Shown: positions 43,047-52,009, numbered from the stretch's first letter. The stretch is 64,000 nt of DNA from NAT127 sp041655035 (GCA_041655035.1 JBAZCN010000005.1:1-64000); one strand, 5' to 3'. Numbers and translations are program-made. The notes: generated by a model not told the origin, from the sequence alone.

Positions 43047-45019
43047 CAGCTCCCCACCGCCAGCTCGCGGCCTTCGGCGGCCGGAGCCCGCACCGTGCGA
43101 TAACGGCGATCGAACATCGCCAGCAGGCCGCCGCCGGCCATCAGCAGGGCGCCCAGCCAGATCCAGCGGATAAAGGGCTTGACGTAAACCCGCACCGCCC
43201 AGGCGTCGCCGGGCAACGGCTCGCCCAGCGAGATATACAGGTCGCGCCACAATCCGGCACCGATGCCCGCTTCGGTCATCACCTGGCCGCTGGCGAGGTA
43301 GCGGCGCTTCTCCGGATACAGCGTGGCGACCACCCTGTCGCCGCGATGCACGATCACCTCGGCCCGATCGGCCAGATAGTTGGGGCCGGGCACTTTGCCG
43401 AAACGGACAAACTCGAAGCGGTAGCTGCCTTCCTCCACCACGGTACCGACCTCTACCCTGGCGTCCTTCTCGGCACTGTATACGCTCACCAGCCCCGCCC
43501 CGAAGATGCAGCACACCACCCCCAGGTGAGCCAGCTGCATGCCGTAGTAGCTGCCGGACAGGCGCCCCAGGCCATACAGCCGGCCGCCGGAACGGGCCGA
43601 CTTGCGCCACAGATCGCGCGCGATCAAGGCCAGCACCCAGGTGAATACCGCCACCGTCACCGCCGCGCCACCGTGAAATTCACCGCCGTAGGCCCACGGA
43701 AACACCAGCCCGGCGACCACCGCCAGGACAGCGGGGGCGAGCAGCCACGGCCGCAACCAGCTCCATTCGGTACGCTTCCAGCGGAGGATGCTGCCCACCG
43801 CCATCAGCGGCGCCAGGATCAGCATCAGCGGCACGAAGAACAGATTGAAATACGGCGGTCCCACCGAGATCTTGCCCCAGCCGAGCACATCCGCGACCAG
43901 CGGGTACAGGGTGCCGAGGAGGATGATGGCGGTGGCGATGACCAGCAGGATGTTGTTGATCAGGATGAAAACTTCCCTCGACAGCCAGTCGAAGCTTCCC
44001 TGCGAGCCCAGGGTTTTGGCCCGCAGCCCGAAGAGCAGCAGCGACCCGCCGACGACGATGCCGAGAAAGGTGAGGATGAATACGCCGCGGGTCGGATCCG
44101 AGGCAAAGGCGTGAACCGAGGTCAGCACGCCGGAACGCACCAGGAAGGTACCGAGCAGACTCAGGGAAAAGGCAAAAATGGCCAGCAGCAAGGTCCAACT
44201 GCGGTAGGCGCCGCGCTTCTCGGTGACCGCCAGGCTGTGCACCAGGCCGGTGCCCACCAGCCATGGCATGAATGACGCATTCTCCACCGGGTCCCAGAAC
44301 CACCAGCCGCCCCAACCCAGCTCGTAATAGGCCCACCAGCTGCCAAGGGCGATCCCGACGGTAAGGAAGGCCCATGCGGCGTTGGCCCACAGCCGGGTCC
44401 AGCGGGCCCAGGCCGCATCGAGGCGACCGGCCAGCAACGCGGCGATGGCAAACGCGAAAGGCACGCTGAAACCGACGTAGCCCATGTACAACAGCGGCGG
44501 GTGGACGATCAGGCCGAAATCCTGCAGCAGCGGATTGAGATCGGAGCCATCGGCGGCGGGGAATGGCAGCACACGCTCAAAGGGATTGGAGGTAAACAGC
44601 AGGAACAGGTAGAAGCCCACCGCCACCAGGCCCATTATCGCCAGTACCCGGGCGACCAGCACCAACGGCATGCTGCGGCTGAACACTGCCACCGCCGCGG
44701 TCCAGCCCGCCAGGGTCAGCACCCACAGCAGCAGCGATCCCTCGTGAGCGCCCCACACGGCACTGAGCTTGTAGTACCAGGGCAGCAGGCTGTTGGAGTT
44801 GTTGACGACATAGAGTACCGAGAAATCGTCCGCCAGAAATGCCTGGGCCAGGATCACGAAACTGGCCAGCGCCAGGGCGAACTGCCCCAGCGCCAGCGGC
44901 CGGGCCGCCCCCATCCACAGGCGATTGCCGGTGAACGAGCCGAGCAACGGCAATGACGACTGGCCGAGGGCCAGGCCAAAGCCCAGAATCAGGCAGAAAT
45001 GGCCGATCTCGGGAGTCAT
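43046..45019 (-). CDS. ccmF: Haem lyase CcmF
   Basis: A 657-aa polytopic membrane protein that transfers haem from holo-CcmE to apocytochrome c. The Trp-rich WWD domain is clear (GWGGWWFWDPVENASFMPWL near 234-253), and about 15 hydrophobic segments with conserved membrane His residues are present. It has normal length and overlaps ccmE and ccmG by 4 and 1 nt. Confidence 0.96.
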   Translation of the reverse strand: MTPEIGHFCLILGFGLALGQSSLPLLGSFTGNRLWMGAARPLALGQFALALASFVILAQAFLADDFSVLYVVNNSNSLLPWYYKLSAVWGAHEGSLLLWVLTLAGWTAAVAVFSRSMPLVLVARVLAIMGLVAVGFYLFLLFTSNPFERVLPFPAADGSDLNPLLQDFGLIVHPPLLYMGYVGFSVPFAFAIAALLAGRLDAAWARWTRLWANAAWAFLTVGIALGSWWAYYELGWGGWWFWDPVENASFMPWLVGTGLVHSLAVTEKRGAYRSWTLLLAIFAFSLSLLGTFLVRSGVLTSVHAFASDPTRGVFILTFLGIVVGGSLLLFGLRAKTLGSQGSFDWLSREVFILINNILLVIATAIILLGTLYPLVADVLGWGKISVGPPYFNLFFVPLMLILAPLMAVGSILRWKRTEWSWLRPWLLAPAVLAVVAGLVFPWAYGGEFHGGAAVTVAVFTWVLALIARDLWRKSARSGGRLYGLGRLSGSYYGMQLAHLGVVCCIFGAGLVSVYSAEKDARVEVGTVVEEGSYRFEFVRFGKVPGPNYLADRAEVIVHRGDRVVATLYPEKRRYLASGQVMTEAGIGAGLWRDLYISLGEPLPGDAWAVRVYVKPFIRWIWLGALLMAGGGLLAMFDRRYRTVRAPAAEGRELAVGS

Positions 45020-45465
45020 TGGCGGGCCTCGAGGGCCCGTTCCTTGGCTTTGTTCATGGCATCCGCCACTTCCGGAGGGGTGTAGTTTTCGTCGTGCTTG
45101 GCAAGCACTTCGGTGGCGGCGAAAACACCATCACCGCGCAGCTCCCCGGTGGCGACCGCGGCTTCGTTCTCGGCAAAAAGATCCGGCAGGATACCGGTAT
45201 AGACAATGACGACATCGCCTTCGCCATCGGTCACCGTGAAGCGGGTCTCGAGACTGTCGCCCATCCGGCTCACGCTATCCTTGACCACCATCCCTCCAAC
45301 CCGGATCCGGGTACCTTCGGGCACTTCTCCGGCAACGACCTGCGCTGGCGTATAGAACAGGTTGATGTTCTGGCGCAGGGCATAGGTCAGCAGCCCCACC
45401 GCGGCGGTGGCGACAACGGCGATGAACAGGACGGCAATCAGGCGTTGGCGGCGAATTGGATGCAT
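45016..45465 (-). CDS. ccmE: Haem chaperone CcmE
   Basis: A 149-aa periplasmic haem chaperone with an N-terminal membrane anchor (about 9-28), a beta-barrel core (RIRVGGMVVKDSV and VVIVYTGILPDLF), and the haem-attaching His in LAKHDENYTPPEV near 123. Its ATG shares one base with the ccmD stop. Confidence 0.96.
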   Translation of the reverse strand: MHPIRRQRLIAVLFIAVVATAAVGLLTYALRQNINLFYTPAQVVAGEVPEGTRIRVGGMVVKDSVSRMGDSLETRFTVTDGEGDVVIVYTGILPDLFAENEAAVATGELRGDGVFAATEVLAKHDENYTPPEVADAMNKAKERALEARQ

Positions 45466-45695
45466 CAGCGGTTACTCTCCTGACCAGAGGAAGCATGGGT
45501 CCCTGCAGCGGGGTCGCGGACACCGCTGCGCCGGCCCTGGCGCCGCAGCGCGGCGCGCAACTGCCTGGCGCGCAGCAGCGGGCTGATCACCAGCCAGGCC
45601 AGTATCAGCGCGGTAATCGCGTATGACATCCAGACATACGGGCCGTGACCACCCATGGCGATAAAGGCGGCGAAACTGTCGAACTGGAACATCAT
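45465..45695 (-). CDS. ccmD: Haem exporter protein CcmD
   Basis: A 76-aa single-span protein: FDSFAAFIAMGGHGPYVWMSYAITALILAWL contains the conserved GxHGxYVW motif and one membrane helix, followed by a basic tail. It helps release holo-CcmE from the CcmABC complex. Overlaps ccmC by 4 nt. Confidence 0.93.
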   Translation of the reverse strand: MMFQFDSFAAFIAMGGHGPYVWMSYAITALILAWLVISPLLRARQLRAALRRQGRRSGVRDPAAGTHASSGQESNR

Positions 45696-46450
45696 GCCCG
45701 TCCCCCGGCCACCATATCAAGCACCCAGCGGGTGTGGCGCTCGCGCCGGAGAATTTCCACCCGGGTATTGAGCAACAGGACCAGGGCGTAAAGACAGTAG
45801 AAACCCGCGATCATCACCAGCAGTGGATGAAACATGTCGGGGTGAATGCTCGGAGCCTGGGTCAGCTTGATGGTGGCCGGCTGGTGGAGGGTATACCACC
45901 AGTCCACCGATTTATAGATGATGGGGATATTGGCGGTTCCCACCAGCGCCAGCACCGCGGCGGCCTTGCTCGCCGCCTCGCCGCTACTGTAGGCATAGTG
46001 CAGGGCAATGATACCCAGGTAGAGGAAAAACAGCACCAGCATCGAGGTGATGCGCGCATCCCACACCCAGTATGTGCCCCAGGTCGGCTTGCCCCACAGG
46101 GCGCCGGTTACCAGGGAAACCAGGGTCAGGGCCGCGCCGAGCGGCGCCGCCGCTTTCATCACCATGTAGGAGAGCTTCATCTTCCACACCAGGCCAATGG
46201 CCCCCGCCACGGCCATCACGTAATAACCGGCAAGGGCAAGGAAGGCGGCGGGGACATGGATATAGATGATGCGAAAACTGTTGCCCTGCTTGGCGTCAGG
46301 CGGCGCGAAACCGAGTCCCCAAACAGTGCCCAGCAGCAGCAGGCCGGCGCAGGCCAGCGCCAGCCAGGGCAGCCAGGGGCTGGTCATGCGATAAAACCCC
46401 TGGGGAGAGCCGAGGCGGTGAAACCATTCGAACGAACGCGTCTTAACCAT
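45692..46450 (-). CDS. ccmC: Haem exporter protein CcmC
   Basis: A 252-aa, six-span membrane protein with the WWD-type segment KPTWGTYWVWDARITSML near 122-139 and conserved periplasmic His residues (IYIHVPAA and LHQPATIK). It presents haem to CcmE. Overlaps ccmB by 8 nt. Confidence 0.96.
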   Translation of the reverse strand: MVKTRSFEWFHRLGSPQGFYRMTSPWLPWLALACAGLLLLGTVWGLGFAPPDAKQGNSFRIIYIHVPAAFLALAGYYVMAVAGAIGLVWKMKLSYMVMKAAAPLGAALTLVSLVTGALWGKPTWGTYWVWDARITSMLVLFFLYLGIIALHYAYSSGEAASKAAAVLALVGTANIPIIYKSVDWWYTLHQPATIKLTQAPSIHPDMFHPLLVMIAGFYCLYALVLLLNTRVEILRRERHTRWVLDMVAGGRA

Positions 46451-47135
46451 GCAAACTCACTCGCAGTGCACCCGCCGTGGCAAACGGCGAGATCAGACAG
46501 GAAAAGGCCAACAAAGCACCGAGAATCGCCAGGGCACCGGTCGCAGCCATGCCGTCCACCGCCTGCTGGACCGCGCTGGCGCCGAAGATCAGCACCGGCA
46601 TGTACAGCGGCATGACGATCAGCGACAACAGCAGGCCGCCCCTGGGAATGGCCACCGTCAGGGCAGCGCCGATGGCGCCGATCATGCTGAGCGCGGCCGT
46701 GCCGAGAGCGAGGCTGGCCATCATCGGCCAGTAACCGGCCTCCGGCAGCGACAGCATGATCCCCAGCAATGGCGACAACAGCGTCAGCGGCAATCCGGTC
46801 ACCAGCCAGTGCACCACTACCTTGGTCAACACCAGCAGCCACAAGGGCTGAGGCGACAATACCAGTTGCTCCAGGGTGCCGTCACGGTAGTCGGCAAGAA
46901 ATAGCGTTTCCGCCGAGAGCAAGGTTGCCAGCAGCGCCATCACCCAGATCATTCCCGGTGCCAGCCGCGCCAACTGGGAGGACTCGGGGGTGATGCCGAG
47001 AGGCACCAGGGTCGCCACCATGACAAAGAAGATCAAGGGGTTGGCCATTTCACCTCGATGGCGAAACGCGAGGGTCAGATCCCGCGCGAACAGCGCGCGA
47101 ACACCGCGACCGGTGGCGAGCTCAGCCGTGGCCAT
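46443..47135 (-). CDS. ccmB: Haem exporter protein CcmB
   Basis: A 230-aa inner-membrane protein with six hydrophobic segments and the family N-terminus ALFARDLTLAFRHRGEMANPL. It forms the CcmA2B ABC-type complex that releases holo-CcmE. ATG at 47135, overlapping the ccmA 3' end by 14 nt. Confidence 0.95.
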   Translation of the reverse strand: MATAELATGRGVRALFARDLTLAFRHRGEMANPLIFFVMVATLVPLGITPESSQLARLAPGMIWVMALLATLLSAETLFLADYRDGTLEQLVLSPQPLWLLVLTKVVVHWLVTGLPLTLLSPLLGIMLSLPEAGYWPMMASLALGTAALSMIGAIGAALTVAIPRGGLLLSLIVMPLYMPVLIFGASAVQQAVDGMAATGALAILGALLAFSCLISPFATAGALRVSLHG

Positions 47136-47763
47136 AGGGCTCGAGCTCCAGCAGGCGCACGCCGTCGAGGCCCAGGCGCTGGTGGGTGGTGACCACGACC
47201 ACGCCACCGCGTCGGGCATGGCCCTGGATCAGCGCCTCGAGCCCCGCCACACCGCTGCGATCGATGGCGGTAAAGGGTTCGTCGAGAATCCACAGCGTGG
47301 CGGCGCTCAAATGCAGCCGGGCCAGGGCGACCCGGCGCTGCTGGCCGGCGGACAGGGTATGACAGGCAACATCTTCGAGCCCGCCAAGGCCCGCCATGGC
47401 GAGGGCCCGGTCGATGGTGCGCTCGGCGTTGGGATGCAGGGGCAGCAACCAGGAGAGATTCTCCCGCGCCGTCAGCGCGCCCTTGACCCCGGTCTGGTGG
47501 CCGAGATAGATCATATCGAAGCGGTATTCGGCGCGGCGTCGCCCGAGATCATCGCCGCGCCACAGGATACGGCCGGACGACGGCGTCAGCGAGGTTGCCA
47601 GTAGGCGCAGCAGGGTCGTCTTGCCGGCGCCGTTGGCACCGCTGACCTGAAGTACCTCACCGGGCTGCAAGGCGAACGACAGCCCGGCAAAAACAGGCAT
47701 ATAGTCCCGTTCAAAAGTGATGTCCCGGCATTCCAGAATCGGTGACGCGCTCAACAAAAGCAT
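47122..47763 (-). CDS. ccmA: Haem exporter ATPase CcmA
   Basis: A 213-aa ABC ATPase: Walker A GANGAGKTTLL near 43-51, Q-loop region YLGHQTGVKG, signature LSAGQQRRVALARL, Walker B LWILDEPFTAID and a switch His in THQRLG. First gene of the ccmABCDEFGHI operon. The start at 47763 gives the normal CcmA length; the 35 upstream in-frame residues lack similarity. Confidence 0.95.
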   Translation of the reverse strand: MLLLSASPILECRDITFERDYMPVFAGLSFALQPGEVLQVSGANGAGKTTLLRLLATSLTPSSGRILWRGDDLGRRRAEYRFDMIYLGHQTGVKGALTARENLSWLLPLHPNAERTIDRALAMAGLGGLEDVACHTLSAGQQRRVALARLHLSAATLWILDEPFTAIDRSGVAGLEALIQGHARRGGVVVVTTHQRLGLDGVRLLELEPYGHG

Positions 47764-47866
47764 CTCTTGTCGCAAAGTGCGCGCTATTATGCCGAAAATC
47801 CTCCGGCGATGCAGGCTCCTGAGAAAAAAGCCAACGGAGGGCGCCGCCAGCTCACCGGCCGGCCGC

Positions 47867-47891
47867 AAAAAAGCCCGGCTCTAGCCGGGCT
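47867..47891 (-). terminator. Rho-independent terminator
   Basis: Minus-strand hairpin of AGCCCGGCT/AGCCGGGCT (9 bp, 2-nt loop) followed by six T. It stands 22 nt past the stop of the small acidic protein gene and separates it from the ccm operon. Confidence 0.85.
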
Positions 47892-47912
47892 CTCGACAGG
47901 AGAGTGTCCCTG

Positions 47913-48104
47913 TCAGCCGATATCGTCGAAATCATAATCCTGTATCAACTTCCGCAACCGCCGCTCTTCGAGCTTGGCTTCGAGCCGGCGCCGCGCCTCG
48001 AGATCCTCCAGGGGCGTGGATTTGACCTGTTCTTCCTCGGCAGTCTCGACTTCTTCTTCCATTTCTTCCAGATCATCCAGGCTATCGTCGTCTTCGTCAC
48101 TCAT
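47913..48104 (-). CDS. Small acidic protein (PA3496-like?)
   Basis: A 63-aa protein with a strongly acidic N-terminal half (MSDEDDDSLDDLEEMEEE) and a basic helix (LEARRRLEAKLEERRLRKLI) ending YDFDDIG. It resembles small gammaproteobacterial proteins of the PA3496 type, whose role is not known; the assignment is tentative. Start at 48104 with GAGGAG about 10 nt upstream. It has its own terminator. Confidence 0.65.
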   Translation of the reverse strand: MSDEDDDSLDDLEEMEEEVETAEEEQVKSTPLEDLEARRRLEAKLEERRLRKLIQDYDFDDIG

Positions 48105-48324
48105 CAGCAGATTGCTCCTCAAAAATAGAAGGCTGAAAAGAACCTCATAGCGACAGAGTTTGGCACTCGCCAATTGCGCGCAAATTAGGGCCAAACGACG
48201 ATCCAGTCAATAAAAACAAATCCTTGTATATCAACACATTATGATTTAACTCGTTTTCTCCTCACGATTGACGGATTTTCACCCCCGGGGAACCCTGGCT
48301 GCCGCCCGCGGCAGCCTTCCGGTT

Positions 48325-49191
48325 TCAGTTGACCACCAGCATGTCGCCGTTGACCCGGCTGAGGATCCGTTCGGCGGTATTGCCGACCAGCAAGCCCTTC
48401 CAGCCCTTGTTGGAAATGGTACCCACCACCAGGATCCCGGCATCGGCAACGGCTTCTTCCAGCACTTTTTCGACCGGCCCCACGGCCACCATCTGGCGCT
48501 CGGACTTGACCCCCAGACGGGCCAGCAGGGCCCTCTGGTTCTGGCGCGCGGCATTTTCCGCCTGCCCGCGATAGTCGAGCAACAGGCTGCTCGCCGCCAT
48601 GTCACCGTAGATGTAGGTGGGCTCGGGGACCACCGAGATCACCGTCATCGGCAGCTTCATGACATCGGCCAGCGCCCGCCCTTCGTCCAGCACCCGGGCG
48701 CTCAACGCCTGGTTGGCTTCCGATTCATCGAGACTGTCGACCGCGGCGACCACCGAGCGGAACGGATGCTGTGACCGGGACAGCAGCAGCACCGGGCACG
48801 GCGCCGCCCGCAACAGATGCCAGTCGTCGGCCTTGTGCAGCAGATCGCCGATGACGTGGTGCTCGTTCATCGCCATGACGATCAGCGAGGCGGAGCGCTC
48901 TTCGGCCTGCAGGGCAACACCCTTGTAGGGATGTGACTGCCAGTCCAGAGCCATGTCGATGTCCTCCTCGCCCACCAGGTGGTCGAGGCGGGAACGGTTG
49001 TCCGCCAGAATCTCCTCCTTCACCGCCTCGTAATTGTCGAAACCGATATAGCGGTTCATCTCCTCGAGCTGGTCCGTGACCGGACAATAGATACACACTC
49101 TGGCACCGTAGGCACTGGCCAGCTGTCGCGTTCGCACTACCACCTGGCCGGCAAGCTCCCAATCGGTAATCACTCCCAACACTGTATTCAT
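48325..49191 (-). CDS. Tandem universal stress protein (UspE-like)
   Basis: A 288-aa protein with two Usp domains (about 1-140 and 143-288). The second ends VGTISNKGWKGLLVGNTAERILSRVNGDMLVV, the Usp ATP-binding/GNTAE signature, while the first lacks a clear G-rich loop, as in E. coli UspE. In E. coli uspE neighbours fnr and ogt, and a similar neighbourhood is seen here. A near-consensus ANR box and -10 element upstream predict anaerobic induction. Confidence 0.92.
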   Translation of the reverse strand: MNTVLGVITDWELAGQVVVRTRQLASAYGARVCIYCPVTDQLEEMNRYIGFDNYEAVKEEILADNRSRLDHLVGEEDIDMALDWQSHPYKGVALQAEERSASLIVMAMNEHHVIGDLLHKADDWHLLRAAPCPVLLLSRSQHPFRSVVAAVDSLDESEANQALSARVLDEGRALADVMKLPMTVISVVPEPTYIYGDMAASSLLLDYRGQAENAARQNQRALLARLGVKSERQMVAVGPVEKVLEEAVADAGILVVGTISNKGWKGLLVGNTAERILSRVNGDMLVVN

Positions 49192-49222
49192 AGCTACCCT
49201 CGCTTAGTCCTTGTCCAATGTC

Positions 49223-49228
49223 AGTGTA
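49223..49228 (-). promoter_or_regulatory. Predicted -10 element of the usp gene
   Basis: Minus-strand TACACT, placed so that the ANR box at 49252-49265 is centred near -41.5 of a start site at about 49217, which leaves a 26-nt leader to the usp ATG. Confidence 0.5.
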
Positions 49229-49251
49229 GCTCCCCCTGGATTTTCCGTCTG

Positions 49252-49265
49252 TTGATTTGCATCAT
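49252..49265. promoter_or_regulatory. ANR/FNR binding site (divergent)
   Basis: TTGATTTGCATCAT matches the FNR/ANR consensus TTGAT-N4-ATCAA at 9 of 10 positions. It lies between the divergent usp and HemN-like genes and is equidistant (about 30-35 nt) from a -10-like hexamer on each side. The regulator encoded at 50518 has the matching recognition helix. Confidence 0.75.
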
Positions 49266-49287
49266 TGGTAGCGACCCGCCAACGCCT

Positions 49288-49293
49288 TACAGT
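49288..49293 (+). promoter_or_regulatory. Predicted -10 element of the HemN-like gene
   Basis: TACAGT on the plus strand, with the ANR box centre 41-42 nt upstream of the implied start site near 49300. Confidence 0.5.
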
Positions 49294-49330
49294 GCCCACC
49301 ACATGCTCTGTCGAGAGAGGCGAAACAACA

Positions 49331-50473
49331 GTGAATCCGGGGCTGATACACAGCGAACCACCTTTCAGCCTGCTGCCGGAAGTAATGGTCGAGCCGCGCA
49401 TCGAGGCGCAGCCCGGCAATGTCCACAGCATTTCCCCTGTCGGGGTCAATGTGTATTTTCCCGCCCGCCACTTCCCCGACTATCCGCATCTCCTGGCGCG
49501 GGAAATCACTCTGAAAACCGCCGCGATCGCCACCCGCGGCGCGGTGAGCAGCCTGTGGTTTCGTGGCTACCCGCTGCGCCAGCTGCCCGCCGAGGCGCTC
49601 ACCGAATTGGTCTTCCGCCTCTGCGGCCACTTCAACCTGCGGCAGGCATCGGGCTCCAGCCGCGGCATAGATCTCGGGCCGGAGCACTGCGCGCGCGACA
49701 ACCTGGCGCTGCTCAGAGGGCTTGGCTTCGACGTCGTCCGCTTGCTGGTTGACGCCACTTTCGCCGGCCCCGACCACAGTACCAATCAGTGCCAGCGGGC
49801 ACTGGTGACGATCGGGGACTTCGCCAGCTTTCGCCTGCGCAGCACCCTGCTCTACGGCGAGGACACCAGCGGAACCTTCCTTGCCCGGGTGCTGGCGACG
49901 TTGATGCTGGCCCGTGCCGAGGAAATCGAGCTGGTCCAGTGCCTGCCCCGGGCCGCCTCGGCAGAGGCCCTTGCCGCCTGCCGTAAACTGTTTGCCGAAA
50001 GCGCCCGCCAGCTCGAAGAACAAGGCTACCAATTATTCAACGATCACTGCTTCAAGGGGCCATCCCATCCGGACAGGGTATTGCTGGCAAGCCGCCGGCT
50101 TGCCTACGGCCCCTGGGGTTTCTACTGCAGCGATATCACCCTCTGGGTGGGGCTCGGCCTCAGCGCCGACGGCCTGGTCGACGGCTATCTCTATCGCAAC
50201 ACCGGCAACCCCGAAGACTACCGCCAGCGCCTCGAACACCGCCGTATCCCGGCGATCAGCTGGAGCGCAACCCCCGTGGGCGATCAGCCCCTCTACCAGT
50301 TGATCCAGGAGTTGTTCTGTTATCACCGCGCGCCGGCGCTGGCTCCGGCAGTGCAGCACCGGCTGCTGGCCCTGGGGTGGGTGGAGCAGAGCGCACAGCA
50401 GTTGACCCTGACCCGCGACGGCATTTACAACCTTCACCACCTCTTCCTGGCAATAATCGGTGGCGACAAATGA
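49331..50473 (+). CDS. HemN-derived protein lacking radical-SAM motifs
   Basis: A 380-aa protein whose layout follows oxygen-independent coproporphyrinogen oxidase (HemN). Corresponding pieces include LPAEALTELVFRLCGHFNL for the helix after the GGGTP loop, DNLALLRGLGFDVVRL for LDHLRAEGFNRLS, and GYQLFNDHCFKGP for GYQFIGMDHFARP. An ITLWVGLGLSADGLVDG segment stands for DTDLLGMGVSAIS, and a winged-helix-like C-terminal domain is kept. The CxxxCxxC iron-sulfur motif is gone (FPARHFPDYP at 43-52) and GGGTP is replaced by FRGYP (77-81). Start: GTG 49331 with AGAGG upstream. Real catalysis as HemN is impossible; a haem- or porphyrin-binding role is conceivable. It precedes the anr gene by 44 nt. Confidence 0.8.
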   Translation: MNPGLIHSEPPFSLLPEVMVEPRIEAQPGNVHSISPVGVNVYFPARHFPDYPHLLAREITLKTAAIATRGAVSSLWFRGYPLRQLPAEALTELVFRLCGHFNLRQASGSSRGIDLGPEHCARDNLALLRGLGFDVVRLLVDATFAGPDHSTNQCQRALVTIGDFASFRLRSTLLYGEDTSGTFLARVLATLMLARAEEIELVQCLPRAASAEALAACRKLFAESARQLEEQGYQLFNDHCFKGPSHPDRVLLASRRLAYGPWGFYCSDITLWVGLGLSADGLVDGYLYRNTGNPEDYRQRLEHRRIPAISWSATPVGDQPLYQLIQELFCYHRAPALAPAVQHRLLALGWVEQSAQQLTLTRDGIYNLHHLFLAIIGGDK

Positions 50474-50517
50474 CGGACTGGCTATAATCCATCGACTCAA
50501 AGATGAGGGACGCTCCG

Positions 50518-51234
50518 ATGGACATCAACTGTCCGCATAATGGTGCCATCAATTGCGGCGATTGCCGCATGAATGCCCTGTGCCTGCCGATGGCTCTGCA
50601 GGCCGATGAAATCGACCGCCTGGACCGGATCATAGAGCGCGGGCGGCCTCTCCAGAAAGGCGAGTACATCTACCACGCCGGCGAGCCGTTTCGCTCCATC
50701 TACGCCGTGCGCAGCGGTGCCATCAAGGGTTTCACCGTCAATAACGAGGGCGTCGAACAGGTCACCGGCTTTTATCTGCCCGGTGAAATTTTCGGCATGG
50801 ATGGCATCGGCCACCCCAACCATATCAATGCCTCCATTGCCCTCGAAACATCCGCGGTCTGCGAGATTCCCTTTACTCGCATGGAAGAACTGAGCATCCA
50901 GATCCCCTCCCTGCAGAGGCATTTTTTCAGCCTGATGAGCCGCGAGATCACCAATGATCAGCAGCTGATAACCATGCTCAGCAAGAACAGCGCCGAAGAG
51001 CGCGTCGCCACCCTGCTGACCAGTATTTCCGCGCGCAACGCCCGGCGCAAACTGTCCAGCACCCGCTTTCGCCTGCCCATGTCCCGTGCCGATATCGGCA
51101 ACTACCTGGGGCTGACGGTGGAAACCGTCAGCCGGGTATTCAGCCGTTTCCAGAAGCTGGAACTGCTGGTGGTGGACAAAAAGGAAATCGAGATCACCGA
51201 TATCGATCGCCTCAAGGCGATGGCCAACAGCTGA
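50518..51234 (+). CDS. anr: FNR/ANR-type oxygen-sensing transcriptional regulator
   Basis: A 238-aa Crp/Fnr regulator that binds DNA as a dimer when its [4Fe-4S] cluster is intact under low oxygen. Cluster ligands Cys13, Cys16, Cys22 (C-x2-C-x5-C) and Cys115 are present. The effector-like beta roll spans about 30-130, the dimer helix about 125-160, and the HTH carries SRADIGNYLGLTVETVSRVFSRFQ with the FNR-specific Glu202, Ser205 and Arg206. Start ATG 50518 is chosen for GAGGGA upstream; an in-frame ATG at 50503 is possible. ANR boxes are found near its neighbours. Confidence 0.96.
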   Translation: MDINCPHNGAINCGDCRMNALCLPMALQADEIDRLDRIIERGRPLQKGEYIYHAGEPFRSIYAVRSGAIKGFTVNNEGVEQVTGFYLPGEIFGMDGIGHPNHINASIALETSAVCEIPFTRMEELSIQIPSLQRHFFSLMSREITNDQQLITMLSKNSAEERVATLLTSISARNARRKLSSTRFRLPMSRADIGNYLGLTVETVSRVFSRFQKLELLVVDKKEIEITDIDRLKAMANS

Positions 51235-51242
51235 AGCGGGGC

Positions 51243-51267
51243 GGTGTGGCGGGAGTGCCGCCACACC
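51243..51267. terminator. Hairpin between anr and ompW
   Basis: A 10-bp perfect inverted repeat (GGTGTGGCGG, 5-nt loop, complement) just after the anr stop and before the convergent ompW stop. No long T-run; it could still stop or insulate both transcripts. Confidence 0.5.
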
Positions 51268-51283
51268 TTCAAGGCAGCGTCCT

Positions 51284-52009
51284 TCAGAACCGGTAGCCGA
51301 GATTGATCTGATAGACCCATGGGTCTATCTCGACCTTGTCGACGGCGATCACCGTCCCCAATCCCCGGGCCCTGAAGGTGGCCTCGGTATCGATATCGAT
51401 CCAGCGCACCGATGCATTGACATGCCAGCGTTCGCTGACAGCAAAATCCACCCCGAACTGCACCGCCGCGCCCCAGGAGTCATCCAGTTTCAGCTTCATC
51501 GGCAGCGGACCGCCCAACCCGGCGAGGCTGCCGGCAAGCACCTCGAGGTCACCGTCGACGTCTTCATCGAAGAACACCGTGTAATTGATACCGGCCCCCA
51601 GGTAGGGCTGGATGGCGGAATCGCCTCCGCCGAAGGGGTACCAGACCAGCGACAACGTCGGTGGCAAATGCCTGGTGTCACCGGCAGTCACCTTCGCCCC
51701 GGCACCCAGGTTGGCGGTGAGGTCATGGCTGAATGGCGATGCCGCCAGCAACTCCACCCCCAGAAGCGGGCTCAGCATATAAGTGACTGTCAGACCGAGC
51801 TGAGCGTCACTGTCGACCTCGACTCCGGAACGGGGCATCTCACCGATCCCCAGTGCGGGGATGGCGACGCCATCGCTGCTATCTTCGGGAACGACGCTGA
51901 TGATACCTGCGCGCAGGATGATGTCTCCCGCCTGGTAGGCGCTGGCCGCTTGTGCCACCAGGGCTGCGGCAGCGAACGAAAGGGTTAGTGCTAAAGGTTG
52001 CAGTTTCAT
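51284..52009 (-). CDS. ompW: OmpW-family outer membrane protein
   Basis: A 241-aa eight-strand outer-membrane barrel with a signal peptide (1-23, ending AASAYQA), AGDIILRAGIISV, PTLSLVWYPFGG, QPYLGAGINYT, and a C-terminal aromatic strand ending GYRF. OmpW makes a hydrophobic channel for small molecules. In E. coli it is induced by FNR; an ANR box upstream here suggests the same. Confidence 0.93.
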   Translation of the reverse strand: MKLQPLALTLSFAAAALVAQAASAYQAGDIILRAGIISVVPEDSSDGVAIPALGIGEMPRSGVEVDSDAQLGLTVTYMLSPLLGVELLAASPFSHDLTANLGAGAKVTAGDTRHLPPTLSLVWYPFGGGDSAIQPYLGAGINYTVFFDEDVDGDLEVLAGSLAGLGGPLPMKLKLDDSWGAAVQFGVDFAVSERWHVNASVRWIDIDTEATFRARGLGTVIAVDKVEIDPWVYQINLGYRF

